From NCBI GenBank assembly GCA_025200525.1, contig CM045761.1:42788190-42852189 (forward strand): a stretch of 64,000 nucleotides of DNA, written 5' to 3'. Position 1 is the first letter of the stretch, and each line of letters opens with the position of its first letter. Shown one piece after another: positions 1 to 10,345 of this stretch. The notes under the pieces are model-generated. The model made no database searches, had not been told where the DNA came from, and was given only the letters and a program-made list of their open reading frames with translations. Origin of the DNA: Camellia lanceoleosa (Eukaryota > Streptophyta > Magnoliopsida > Ericales > Theaceae). The translations under genes and the position numbers were made by a program.

Positions 1-1094
1 GTGCAACTCTCAAGAGCACCTAAAGAGTGAAAAACATGGAAGTGTGGCAACACTATATGCTCTGAAATAACATGCCAAATGATGCCAAAACATGCAAACA
101 CCTCAAGCCAAGCATGCAAGATACGTCAAAACTCAAAGCTATTCAAGGCTATTGCACTACAAGCATGCATAACAAGCATCATATGACCAAGAAGCCTCAA
201 AACAGAGCTAAAGCATGTTAAAACATAAATAAAAACTTGCTGGAGTGGAGCCAAAACATGCTAGAATAATGGACCAAAACACGAAATATACTAGGCTAGT
301 GAGCAAGGTTTACACTACAAGTGTAAGAAGCATGCAAGAGGTGGCTCTACCAACCAAAATCAGAGTTACAACATGCCAAAATAACACCAAAAATATGCTG
401 AGATAGAACCAAAATAGGCTAGCATGATGGATCAAAGTATTGAGCACACAAGGCTAAATGGCAAGATTACACTACAAGTGTAAAAAGCATGCATGAGGTG
501 ACTCAACCAAGCCAAAACAGAGTTATACCATGCTGAAATAAGGCCAAGAATAGGCTGAGAATAAGCCAACACACGCTAGAAACACATGCTCATAATTGGG
601 CCAACAAGGCAAGCAAACAAGACAAGAGGAGAGGGAACCACCCCCTTTCATTTTGGACCTCAAAACCACATTTCTACCACTGAAAATCCATTGGATTTCA
701 GTGGTTAAAAGGCCAAATAAAGATTGCCTCAAAAGCCTTAAAAGATGGCACCAAGCTCAAGCCAATAAGGCACACAAGACAGTAGAACACCCTCAGCACC
801 AAAGAGGCCTCAAATAACCATTTTAAGCACTTAAAAACAAAGGTTTTTGTAGTTGAAAGCTAAGCCAAAAGAAGCATGCAAAGATGGCTAAACACTTAAG
901 CAAAACAAAGCTTAAAGAGGGTAACTACTCACCCTTGAAGAACAACTTCAAAACCAGTAACTTCTGAGGCAAAAACCAACTTTTAGGCTCCAAACAAGAT
1001 CCTCAAGCACCTCAACAACAAAGTGATGGTGCTTTACTAGGTGTTGTAGTGCAAAAGTGAAGAGAAAATACACTTTAAGGCACAAACTAGTACA

Positions 1095-1095
<1 letters not shown>

Positions 1096-1136
<41 letters not shown>
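1096..1136. repeat. (TA)n(GA)n compound microsatellite
   Basis: An uninterrupted TA run passes into a GA run of about 23 bases. The corresponding site in the other LTR (about 22,060-22,102) is shorter and interrupted, so the repeat has changed length since insertion. Confidence 0.9.
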
Positions 1137-1194
1137 AGGATATGTTTAGCCCTAATCCAAAATTCTCAACCTCTGAAAGGGGAGAGGAGCCTCC

Positions 1195-1271
1195 CCTTAT
1201 ATAGAATCACAAGTCTCAAGCTTGTTGGACAAGCTAGAAGCTTGGTGCAATCCCTCCATACACGTGTATGG
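1195..1271 (-). promoter_or_regulatory. LTR core promoter: TATA box and G-box palindrome
   Basis: On the minus strand CTATATAAGG (1,195-1,204) lies 57 bp downstream of the 16-bp perfect palindrome CCATACACGTGTATGG (1,256-1,271), whose centre is the G-box CACGTG. The same order and spacing recur in the solo LTR (TATA 28,125-28,134; CACGTG 28,171-28,176). In the 5' LTR the TATA box has one change. The position is right for a U3 promoter. CACGTG is a known bZIP/bHLH binding site; its use here is inference. Confidence 0.65.
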
Positions 1272-1338
1272 AGGATGCATTCTGTGCTCACCAGCTGGCA
1301 TAGTTGGCAGTAAAAATATCTGCAAAAGCAAACAAAAA

Positions 1339-1475
1339 GGCCTCGGCCAAAAAACATGACCGATCGGCCATGAAAGAGGCCGACTGGCCATCAGTGATGC
1401 CAACTGGCCACCACTGATGGCCGATGGAAAGAGGGCACAGCTGATGGCCACGGGGCTTGGTCGATGGGTTGTAGG
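1339..1475. repeat. GGCCGAYCGGCCA palindrome cluster (LTR U3)
   Basis: About six imperfect copies of a roughly 20-bp unit built around GGCCGAYCGGCCA. Similar clusters lie at 3,385-3,490, 7,316-7,430, 20,235-20,325, 22,305-22,440, 26,125-26,232 and 28,236-28,340. All are far more GC-rich than their surroundings. Confidence 0.8.
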
Positions 1476-1686
1476 GTTGGCCAGCAGGCCACCCCCCTCC
1501 CTTAGAAACAAAGCCACAAGCTCTTGGTCCACAACCAAGCACAAAACAGACAAGTTGAGAGGCTCCAAGGCAAGGTGCACAGCCGAGACCTTTAGGAACT
1601 CAAAACGAACACGAGCATGGATGATCATCGAGTGTTCAAACGATGACGTCCAAGTCTTGAGGACGGTCAAAAATGGGGTGTCTACA

Positions 1687-1702
1687 GTTGCCCCTCTTTG
1701 AC
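1687..1702 (-). other. Polypurine tract of the Ogre-type element
   Basis: The minus strand reads GTCAAAGAGGGGCAAC directly before the 3' LTR start TGTAGAC. A purine-rich run touching the 3' LTR is the usual plus-strand primer in LTR retrotransposons. Confidence 0.8.
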
Positions 1703-2089
1703 AGAACTCAAAAGTCGTGAAATGACGGGAGTGAATGTCAAAGCCTAGAGACGACCCATTTTTGATAAGGTCGAAGACTTAGACAAACATACAAAATAAC
1801 AATACAGAGATGCGTCCGCGGGCTGGGGCAAAATGCAAATGACATGCATAATGCAGAACATAACTTATGATTATGCAAAGAGGGCTGTAAAGAAATATCA
1901 TGCAATTGTTATGCAAAGAAATACTACAGCAAACTCGTACATAAGCAAGTAAGTGAACACGCCACGCGCAAGAATTACAGGCCGAACTACATTTCATGCA
2001 GAAACGATGTAAGAAAATTAAGCAATCTTCACTGCACTCACATAGAAAAAACTAGAAGCGACTATCGGGAACACCCAAAGTCTCAAACA
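1703..2089. other. Non-coding 3' region of the retrotransposon
   Basis: This stretch lies between the polypurine tract and the first tandem array. Only short chance open frames are seen. It is sequence of the internal 3' untranslated region and I recognise nothing else in it. Confidence 0.5.
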
Positions 2090-2575
2090 AAACAACTCAA
2101 ACGCGTATCAAACGCGAAAGGAAAAGGTACATCCAAATGCGTATCAAACGCGAGAGGAGAAAGGTACGTCCAAACGCATGTCAAACGCGAGAGGAGAAAG
2201 GTACGTCCTAACGCATATCAAACGCGAGAGGAGAAAGGTATGTCCAAACACATGTCAAACGTGAGAGGAGAAAGGCATGTCCAAACGCATGTTAAACGCG
2301 AGAGGAGAAAGGCACGTCCAAACGTATGTCAAATGCGAGAGAAGAAAGGCTCGTCCAAACGCATGTCAAACGCGAGAGGAAAAAGGCACGTCCAAACGCA
2401 TGTCAAACGCGAGAGGAGAAAGGTATGTCCAAACGCATGTCAAACACGAGAGGAGAAAGGTACGTCCAAATGCATGTCAAACGCAAGAGGAGAAAAATAC
2501 GTCCTAACGCATGTCAAACGCGAGAGGAGAAAGGTACGTCCTAACGCATGTCAAACATGAGAGGAGAAAGGTAAC
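2090..2575. repeat. 37-bp tandem array in the retrotransposon 3' region
   Basis: About 12 to 13 head-to-tail copies of a 37-bp unit, with core AAACGCGAGAGGAGAAAGG followed by TACGTCCAAACGCATGTC-like sequence. Copies differ by point changes. Because 37 is not a multiple of three and the unit lacks stops, all three plus frames stay open and give meaningless repetitive peptides. Hypervariable tandem repeats between pol and the 3' LTR are known for Tat-lineage elements and can seed satellites. Confidence 0.92.
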
Positions 2576-2794
2576 CAAGAGAGTTCGAGGGAACAAGAAT
2601 GATCTCACCTGGAGTTCCTCTGACTGAAACATATACAACATCGTCTGGTTGTGCCAGCTTCAAATGAACCATACATACAATATCGTGCCTACACAAAAAG
2701 AAACTTTGACAGGTATAATATAGTAGAAACATATGTTTGACGTTACATCAGAATACAATTTCAATGCAAGATAAACGCGTGCATATACAATGCC

Positions 2795-3155
2795 CAAATG
2801 AAAAGGTGCATAACAATGCATGGGAGATGTGCACAACAATGCAAGTGAAGTGTGCATAACAATGCAAGTAGAACCGTGCATAACAATGCAAGTGAAGTGT
2901 GTATAACAATGCAACTAGAACCGTGCATAATAATGCAAGTGAAACATGCATAACAATACAACTGGAGTGTGCATAACAATGCAAATGAAATGTGCAAAAC
3001 AATGTAACTAGAACGTGCATAATAATGCAAAAGAAATATGCATAACAATGCAACTAGAACCGTGCATAACAATGCAAGTGATGTGTGCATAACAATGCAA
3101 CTAGAGTGTGCATAACAATGCAACTAAAATGGTGCATAACAATGCCAACCTTGTA
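2795..3155. repeat. About 24-bp tandem array (GTGCATAACAATGCAA units)
   Basis: About 15 copies of a 23-24 bp unit with the core GTGCATAACAATGCAA, followed by variable GTGAA or CTAGAACC tails. It is a second, independent array in the same 3' region, separated from the 37-bp array by about 220 bp of single-copy sequence. Confidence 0.9.
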
Positions 3156-3384
3156 TACATGACAAAATGCGCTAACACAGCACATTCAAAGGTGATTCAT
3201 CGATTTTGCGGTATACAAAAGGATACGGAAAAGGATACACTTTGTTCGTACTGAGTGCCACGCATTGGAAACAGAGTTCGAAGCTTCCACGAAAACTGCT
3301 TGAGTTCAAAGGTGTATTTTCTTGAACTTTCTTGAGAGATGAGGGCACAAATCAACAGAACAACCCCAAACAAGGGCATTGAAG

Positions 3385-3545
3385 GTCCATCGGCAGGGAG
3401 CCATTGGCCACCCATCGGCCACCAGATAAGCTAATCGGCCAACAATGTGGCCGGCCGGCCAATAATTTGGCTGATCAGCCAAACATGGCAGATTCGGGGC
3501 AGTTTTGACATTTTGCCACGGGTCTTTAAGTATAGGATTCCAAAC
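3385..3545 (+). promoter_or_regulatory. Putative promoter of the antisense plant-mobile-domain-like gene
   Basis: A GGCC-palindrome cluster (3,385-3,490) is followed by a shared short stretch ending in TTGCCAC and by TTAAGTATAGG (about 3,525-3,535), which can act as a TATA box. The first ATG of the downstream gene is at 3,893. The same order of cluster, TTGCCAC and A/T-rich box occurs before the second antisense gene at 7,316-7,510. Promoter function is inference from arrangement only. Confidence 0.4.
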
Positions 3546-3892
3546 CCTATTCTTTCACTTTCTCAAGCCTGAAACTTCTTCCCCTTGTGCTCTATGCCAA
3601 TTTCCTCCTTCGATCCGCACTTTATACACACTTTTAAGCGTCCCACAAACATTCGATTCGCAAAACCCTTGAGATTTCAAACACTTTGAACCGATTGAAA
3701 AGTGTTTTTGGTGCCTCATTCTTGACTTCTATCACTTGGGGTTTGTTTCCCCCAAGTTACCCTTGATCTTCGTGCCTTCTTTCGAGCCTTGACATTTTCT
3801 TCCATTTTTCACCCCTCGGAGTTGACTTTTGTTGACTTTTGGCTTTCCCCCCTATTTTCCACATCTTCGACTATTTTCTCAGTCTTCTTGAG

Positions 3893-6766
3893 ATGACGGA
3901 TGACATTCCACATAATGGGACTCCTCCGGGGATGGAGATAGATCCCGAGTTTGAGCCTTTGCCGCTCGGCATTCGACCCTTTGATCCAGCATCTTATGAC
4001 CCTGACGTACACATGTTGCCCCTCGACGGCATCCGCCAGTTCAGGAGATTCGCGCGAGGTGCACCAGAGGACCCCCTGCTACGCGAGCCGGAGTTACACT
4101 TATCCTATGGCGCCGTTGAGGTATGTTCTTCCTCTTTACTTTCTGCAATGTAAGTCATATGTCTTAGATAGCCAATATTGCTCTTCATCTGATTAGTCCA
4201 AACACACTTGCACATCACATGCTTAGTTCATTCTGAGCACATTCGTACATGATACTTCTGTCAACTCGAACATATGTACACATTACATTTCTATCAATTC
4301 TGAACACATGCATACACTGTATTCCTGACACTGCTTTGCATCTGTTTATCCTGGACACAGGGAGATTCTTATGCCTTCCGGGGTTATGGGAACACCATTG
4401 CACGAGACTGGTATATGGAGCTACCCGATGATGTTCGCCACATCGTCGATGAGGTCGGTTTTGGTGTATTCTGCATGGGACTCTCTCGCCTCACTGCGAG
4501 TCGGTCTCTTCTAAGCGCCTTAGTGGAGAGGTGGTGGGACACCACCAATTCCTTCCACCTTTCTACAGCAGGGGAGATGACGATGACTCCCTTTGACTTC
4601 TCCATGCTCACTGGCATAGGAGTAAAGGGTGATCCGATCCCTTACGACACTGATATGGGCAAGTGGGATGTTGCTTAGATCTTTTTGCTAGGGACTCGCC
4701 CACCTCTCTCCCGACCAGGGATGGTGCGATATTCGTGGTTCGCCGGCCAGTTCAGGGGGAGATGCTGACGACCCGCGAGGAGGTCGAGCACTACGCCCGG
4801 GGGTTCCTCATGTTCTTGCTTGGCACTACTCTATTCGCCGACTGGGCGAACACCGTTGGCCTCTACCTCTTGAGTGCACTAGTAGACTAGTCTTGCATCC
4901 GGCGCTATGACTGGGGCAGCACAGGCTTGGCCACACTGTATGGATACATGAGTTTTTCATCTCACGGGCGGGCACTGCTAGGAGACTCTTGGAGAGCACA
5001 GGAGGTACATTTTCCTTCGCTTCTGATCTGCTTTACATTATCTGTACACCACACACACTACATAACACGCAATCTGCTTTACACTAGTTGTACACTGCAT
5101 ACACTGCACAAGACACTGCACTTCATTCTCTGATTTCTGCTTTATCTGTATATTGCTTTATTGATAAATATACTCATTATTACCCTTTCACATTCTGTAA
5201 TTGTGGGTACATGCCTACTTCCCGAGGCTTGCCCCAGAGCCGGAGGTAGAGACGCCCTCCATGGTTCCATATTCACATAGGTACGATGTGAGATGCGAGC
5301 GGAGGCCGCGAGAGTGTTTCTCATTCTTCCGCCGATATTTTGACACTATAGCCGCAACAGAGGTATTTCAAACCTTACAGTTCATCTGAGCTTTGCTTTA
5401 TATTGCATTTTCAATAGCAGATAACAACCTGTATATCTGTCATTTACAGATCACTTGGCGTACAGGCGATCTTTTTGATGCGATTAGAGACGGTTTATGG
5501 GCGCTGAGACTTCCGATTCAGGTTTTGCTTAAGGGTCGATGCATCGGCGTGGTACTTAGGTGAACACTTTCTGTGACAAAGCCTTGGTTTACCCGGGCCA
5601 GTGGCTCCGATTCCTCCTTCTTCGCACATGAGGCATACAGAAAGGTACACCCCGCAGGAGATGACGGATTTCACAATAGGTTGGGATGCCGACTTCTTCA
5701 GGCTCGACGGCGACTACACCGTCTTCATCTAGACATATCTCATGCAGCCTCTGGCCAGTGGTCACCGAGGTGAGAGAGAAAGACCTATAGCCACAGCAGG
5801 AGGAGTGGGAGGATCCAGCGACCGTGCCCATGGTAGAGGGTTCTAGAGAGACAGAGGCGGAGTGGCGGACACGCCCACTACGATGACATCTTGGGGGCAG
5901 GAGAGACTTATTAGATTCCCATCGTTCCTCCTCCAGCTGATCATGAGCTTGTTAGAGTTCAAGGCCCGACCCCGATATATGTTATACCATACATTCTGTA
6001 CATTCATTTTATTTCAGTTGATATCCCGCAGATTACTAATTACCTCAACACTTTTGCAGGCTTCAATAGAGTACATTAGGCAGGCTCTGGAGCTGTCGGC
6101 TTCTCTGATGGGGATGATGTAGAGGAGCATGGACCTGCTCAATATTTACGGTATTCCAGTAAGTTCTTTCAACCTCCGTTCCAAAACCCTCTATAATCTA
6201 CTCCATACTGATTTGATGCATCACATTATCAATACTATATTTGATACACCACATTTATATACCACTCACGGCACCGATACACTGCATCTCATATACTAGC
6301 CACGGCCCTCTTACACTGCAATCATTCACCGCTCACGGCGTTCATATACTGCTTACAACATTCATACACTGTAATCATATACTGCATTTGATACCATACT
6401 TAGCTTCGCATAGCATAACTGATGCATTTGCCAAATTGTTCTTTTCAGGCCCCATTCCAAATACCAACCACAGCGGGCGCCTTAACGGGACCTTCAGTGC
6501 CTCCCTGAGTAGCAGGGGGAGCAGGACGAGGGACTTCAACGCACAGCCGAAGCAGAGCTAGGCGTGCTCACACCGAGAGTAGTTTGCGGGAGCCTGCCCC
6601 AAATGATGATGAGTTTGACGAGGAGGCAGTGAGTCCACAGTCAGAGTCATTTCAAGATGAAGATGAGGCTAGAGATGGTTCGGGTTCAGACTTAGGTAGC
6701 GGAGCTGACGGCGGTAGTTCTGGGCCTTCGTCGAGGAAGAGGACGACGAGGGCTTCCCACTCTTGA
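3893..6766 (+). pseudogene. Plant mobile domain (PMD)-like gene, antisense inside the retrotransposon, decayed
   Basis: The first exon, 3,893-4,120, starts at an ATG and ends at a GT donor. It joins in phase to an exon at 4,361, whose acceptor is CACAG. The second exon has PMD hallmarks: the start MELPDDVRHIVDEVGF, then a WW pair and FHLSTAGEMTMTPFDFSML. A TAG follows at 4,676-4,678, and the same frame continues into an RYSW-like motif. A frameshift leads into an ARGFLMFLLGTTLFADW-like segment, then another TAG (4,888) and a YDWG motif. Later exons lie near 5,195-5,362 and 5,450-5,980. The last part (about 6,450-6,766) encodes an acidic, serine-rich tail ending in basic residues. One acceptor near 5,195 reads AA instead of AG. 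PMD proteins (MAIN/MAIL family) occur both as host genes and inside plant transposons. The role in the element is unknown. Confidence 0.72.
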
Positions 6767-7315
6767 GGCGACTGGCGCCGATTCAGATGTTTTGTTTTGC
6801 TTTATTTCTCTTTTTGCCTGTAGTTTTTGCACATTGTACAGCCTCAGGAAGTTTTATATTCTTTAAAACTTGTACTTTTGCAAAAAAGAGAAACCATGAT
6901 GGATTGAAAACAGCTTTTTTGATTGAAAAAGTGTTACATTTTACATTCTAAGCATCACATCGCACCGCATCACACAACATGTAAATGAGATTGAACTTTG
7001 TTTGAAAATTACACACTCGAATTGCATTGTCTTAATCAGGTAGCGAACCAACTGACAACTGAAAGAACAAAACAACTCAATAAGCAAAACCAGGACTTCA
7101 CATGCTAACCAAATGTGAATACAACTCGATAAGCAAGACAAGAACTTACCAATCAACGCAAAATACAACTCGATAAACAAAAATGCAACAACTCGATAAA
7201 CAAATTGAAGTAACACAGGCACGACTTCACAAAATCGTCACAAAAAGCATTCGAAGTGGAACAAGACACAAGTTCTCAACACTTCCAACACATGGATAGC
7301 TCAAAGAACAAAGGA
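6767..7315. other. Spacer between the two antisense genes, with CAACTCGATAA repeats
   Basis: This is the 3' end of the first antisense gene followed by AT-rich spacer. From about 7,065 to 7,205 the motif CAACTCGATAARCAA occurs four to five times at irregular spacing of 20-60 bp. I see no further coding sequence. Confidence 0.5.
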
Positions 7316-7510
7316 GGGGCCATCGGCCAAAGTGGGAGGCCACCGGTCGCCATAAAGAGCTATCGGCCACAAGAACTAGCCGATCGACTAAAAAGATGGT
7401 CGGTCGGCCATTAGACTTGGCCGGTCGGCCATTAATGCAGAAAGTGCCCAGATTGTTGCCACCTGTCTTCCACTCAACACCTTATTTTCTACAAAAGCCC
7501 TGGCTTCGTA
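7316..7510 (+). promoter_or_regulatory. Putative promoter of the DUF7745-like gene
   Basis: The GGCC-palindrome cluster at 7,316-7,430 is followed by CAGATTGTTGCCAC and an A/T-rich stretch, about 80-150 bp before the reading frame at 7,588. The layout matches the module at 3,385-3,545. The call rests only on this shared layout. Confidence 0.35.
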
Positions 7511-7587
7511 GTTTCTCCATTTCAACTCCGTTTTTGCCCTAAATAGAAGTATTTCTTGTCCAAAACCTCACAAATTGGATTGCAAAC

Positions 7588-8814
7588 TTGGATGGCTCGG
7601 AAAAGTTGAATTTCCAGGGTTTCGGAATAAATGCACTATTCACATTGAGCAGCACCCCGTTGCCTTTTCCGTTCCTCCATGCCACGGCTAGGTGTTGGAA
7701 TCCGATTACACACATTTTTAGCTTTGGCAGACAAGAGATATGTCCCACTTTCGAAGACTTCCAAGCTTTGATGGAGTCTCAGCATGATGAAGAGATCTTG
7801 CCCCAACTCCGTTTTGGCCACATCTAAGCTCTAGGACGGATGTGCGGGCTTACTTTGCATGACGCTCGGTCTTTGATTTGCGACAGAGAGTTGGACATCC
7901 CCAGCTTGATTTATCGATTTTCTGATTCCGGTGATCGCGGCGATCATCACTGACAAGGTTTTTGGCGACATGCGCTTTGCTTATGCATGTTGTCTCATTT
8001 CTTGCTTACCCTAGGCTCTGGTGGGTCTAGCGTCCGTTTGATTGAGGTTGCCCAGGGCTTGAAAGAAGGCAAGAGCTGCATTGCCATGACACTAGCTGAA
8101 ACACTGATGGGTTTGAATGCCTTCCATCGCCAGGAGACAACCAGATTTGCAAGAAGTCCACTATTGCTGCAGGTAATGTTTCCATCCCTACCTCACATAT
8201 ATTTCTCACATCACTCGGCCTTCAGGGTCAGTTTTTTCTCTCAAAACCCTTTTCCTCACTTTTCTCTCAACATGCACCTCTCTATTCTTTAATCTCTCAT
8301 TTTTCATCCCGCCCCAGATATGGTTGATGGATAAGTTAAGGGTTGTGGAGTCATGCCCATTATATTCAGCTCGCAGCTATTTCTTCCGGCGACGCCTAGT
8401 TGATGTCCCAGACGAGGGATGGTGGTGCGAATGGATATGCAGTATGTCCACTCTCAGCATTGCTTGGCGCCCGCTTAATTGCTTGGCGATGAGTTCTGAC
8501 ATGTCTCGCCGGTAGGGCATTGGCTGACACACTGTGTCTTTTACTTCCCGTTCCGAATCCGGCACCAATTTGGACATGATCAGACTTGCCCGAAAGAAGG
8601 GATAGAGTACCCTACTGCATTTCCAGTCTGAGGCTCACATCTGGCTCAGTATGCCACAGCATGGAAGATGAGAGAGCTTCTGGCCCCTGCCTCCAGTTTC
8701 GGTTACACCCTCTCTAATGAGTGCATAGCTTGGCTTGATGAAGAGGCGCAGGTTGGGCCTACTTTGGCATCAGATGCTTCCACAAGCTCTGGGAGGGAGC
8801 GCAGGAACACCTGA
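7588..8814 (+). pseudogene. DUF7745-like gene remnant, antisense inside the retrotransposon
   Basis: The open frame 7,588-7,827 encodes a segment with CWNPITHIFSFGRQEICPTF. This resembles the DUF7745 start, where an alternation of W, F and 'ELCP'-like residues precedes an 'EEFG'-like helix. Further in-family pieces follow after stops: about 7,987-8,173 (with LNAFHRQETTRFARSPLLLQ just before a GT donor) and, after a CCCAG acceptor near 8,318, a segment with WWCEW. The frame then breaks at 8,513 and continues with several shifts to about 8,814. DUF7745 proteins are known in plants mainly as transposon-linked genes of unknown function. The family assignment is by eye and moderate. A hAT element begins about 90 bp downstream. 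Confidence 0.5.
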
Positions 8815-8894
8815 CTATGCCCCGAATTTATTTGCTTTAATCAGTACTTTCAAGTTTTCTTTATGAATGTAATAAAAAGCAACTTCAATTCGTA

Positions 8895-9783
8895 TTCAAG
8901 AGTAGGGGTGGGCATGGGTTGGTTGCGGCCACGGAACCTCCAATCCGCCATCTGTCCACCAGGTTGGCGGATTGGGGAAAATCAATCCGCATCCATCCGC
9001 CAATCCGGCGGATGTGGATTGAGCGGATTGGCAGTTTGGCGGATGGATGCGAATTGGTTTGGCAGTTTAAAATTTTATAAATTTTCAACATAATTCAACT
9101 TGTGCACTTCCTCAAAAAAGAAGAAGAAGAAGAAAGCATTACGGTTAATGACTTAAAAAAATATTACAATCACTGCATGCCTCATCCAAAGCAAGAAAGT
9201 TTGAAACTTTAGAATATCACAATCACTGCATGCCTCATCTACATAAAGTATTACAATCTGTGGTTCTTAAAATATAAAAACAATTCAAATCACCAAAACC
9301 ATGAACATAGTAGTAGTAGAGATTGTATACATCTGTATTGTTACATCTATATTTGTTTTTTAAAACAAAAACTAACTAGCATATATCATATTTTCTATTT
9401 ATTATTTTTAGAGATAGATTTAAAAACCAAAAAATATAGAAAAACAATACGTTTATTTTTTTCAATTCAAAAAAGATATTCAAGTTGAAATTTTTTTTCA
9501 ACAGAATATTTAAACTCTTTTTTAATTGAAAACACAAGCAGAATATTTAAACAAACTGAAAACACAAAGTCTTATAAATTACTAGGGTTGTTTAAGGTTT
9601 GGTGGTTCGGTTGCGGCCAAAGGAATGTCAAATCCGCCATTCATCCGCCAGATTGGCAGATTGGAGAAAATCAATCCGCAACCGTCCTCTCATTATCACG
9701 CATCCATCCAAAATGCGATGGATCGGTTTGGCTCGGTCGGTTTTGGCGGATCGATATATCCGCTGCTCACCCCTATTCAAGAG
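8895..9783. mobile_element. Non-autonomous hAT element with 8-bp target duplication
   Basis: The element is 8,903-9,775 (873 bp). It begins TAGGGGTGGGCA and ends TGCTCACCCCTA, inverted repeats matching at 11 of 12 positions. It is flanked by TTCAAGAG at 8,895-8,902 and 9,776-9,783. Both subterminal regions (to about 9,065 and from about 9,590) are packed with AATCCGCCA / TGGCGGATT motifs, as expected of transposase binding sites in hAT elements. The middle is AT-rich and non-coding. It inserted into the retrotransposon after the antisense gene was there. Confidence 0.9.
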
Positions 9784-10307
9784 TAGGAGAACTCTGTACT
9801 GAAATCAATGTAATTGAAGGTTGTAGGTACTAAAAATTTTCCGTTTAGTCCAAAAATGGTCTAAGTCGTAAAAAGATTAATTTGAGCAAAATCAACTTTT
9901 ATTAAAACTTTTCAAAACCATTTTCGATATGGATCACAACTGGACACACCCAAGATCTATCACTGAGATGTACAACCCCGGATCCACTCAACTGGAAAGT
10001 TGCCTCTAGTCTGAACAGCACTGCACTGGAGATCATAACCGAGCTCTTGGATGCAGAATAGACAAAGATGACCAACATGATCACATGGACAAAGTTGATT
10101 GGGAAGTGTTTATGGCTGGACTTCGGAATGAAGTTGGCTACGTATCCCAAAGATGGGAATCAAGCCTTACGTAGTTCGTTTCAAGTTCACTCGTGTATTA
10201 ACACTCTCCTTTTGCGCTCTAACTTTTGCCAAGGCCGCCCTTTCTGGGTTTTCAACCTTGCGAGCTCAGTTTTTATTATTTCAAATTTTTCATGCTCTAA
10301 CTTTTGC
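9784..10307. other. Spacer between antisense region and pol, with paired hairpin repeats
   Basis: This is non-coding internal sequence. The main feature is a roughly 77-bp tandem duplication (about 10,213-10,345, overlapping the pol end). Each copy can form a stem with a CCC-TTTC-GGG-like inner hairpin. Nothing else is recognised. Confidence 0.5.
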
Positions 10308-10345
10308 CTAGGTCGCCCTTTCGGGTTTTCGGCCTAGCGAGCCAC
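10213..10345 (-). repeat. Duplicated hairpin at the 3' end of pol
   Basis: Copy 1 (about 10,215-10,266) contains CAAGGCCGCCC...CCTTG, and copy 2 (about 10,292-10,342) contains CTAGGTCGCCC...CCTAG. The outer 5-bp stem is kept although its second pair differs (A-T in one, T-A in the other). Both keep an inner CCC/GGG stem around TTTC. The second copy overlaps the last pol codons. A role in RNA folding or 3' end formation is inference. Confidence 0.55.

Larger units (their letters stand above)
1..1686 (-). repeat. 3' LTR of the Ogre-type element (partial)
   Basis: This segment aligns end to end with the last 1.69 kb of the LTR at 18,726-22,652. In element orientation it holds the 5' part of the LTR (U3 and the start of R). 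On the minus strand it begins TGTAGACACCCC at 1,686. It contains a GGCC-palindrome cluster (1,339-1,475), a G-box palindrome (1,256-1,271), a TATA box (1,195-1,204) and a (TA)n(GA)n microsatellite (1,096-1,136). The rest of the LTR lies before position 1. Confidence 0.93.

Noticed and set aside
2240..2560. Open frames encoding repeated RERRKARPNACQT-like peptides
   Set aside because: They are a by-product of a 37-bp tandem repeat without stops; all three plus frames are open over the same stretch, and no start or context supports a gene.
2660..3123. Minus-strand frames with repeated Cys/His (HCYAHFTCIVMH-like)
   Set aside because: Translation of the 24-bp tandem array; not a zinc-finger gene.
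2090..3155. CRISPR-like look of the short regular repeats
   Set aside because: The units are contiguous with no unique spacers, the source is a plant, and the arrays lie in a retrotransposon 3' region.
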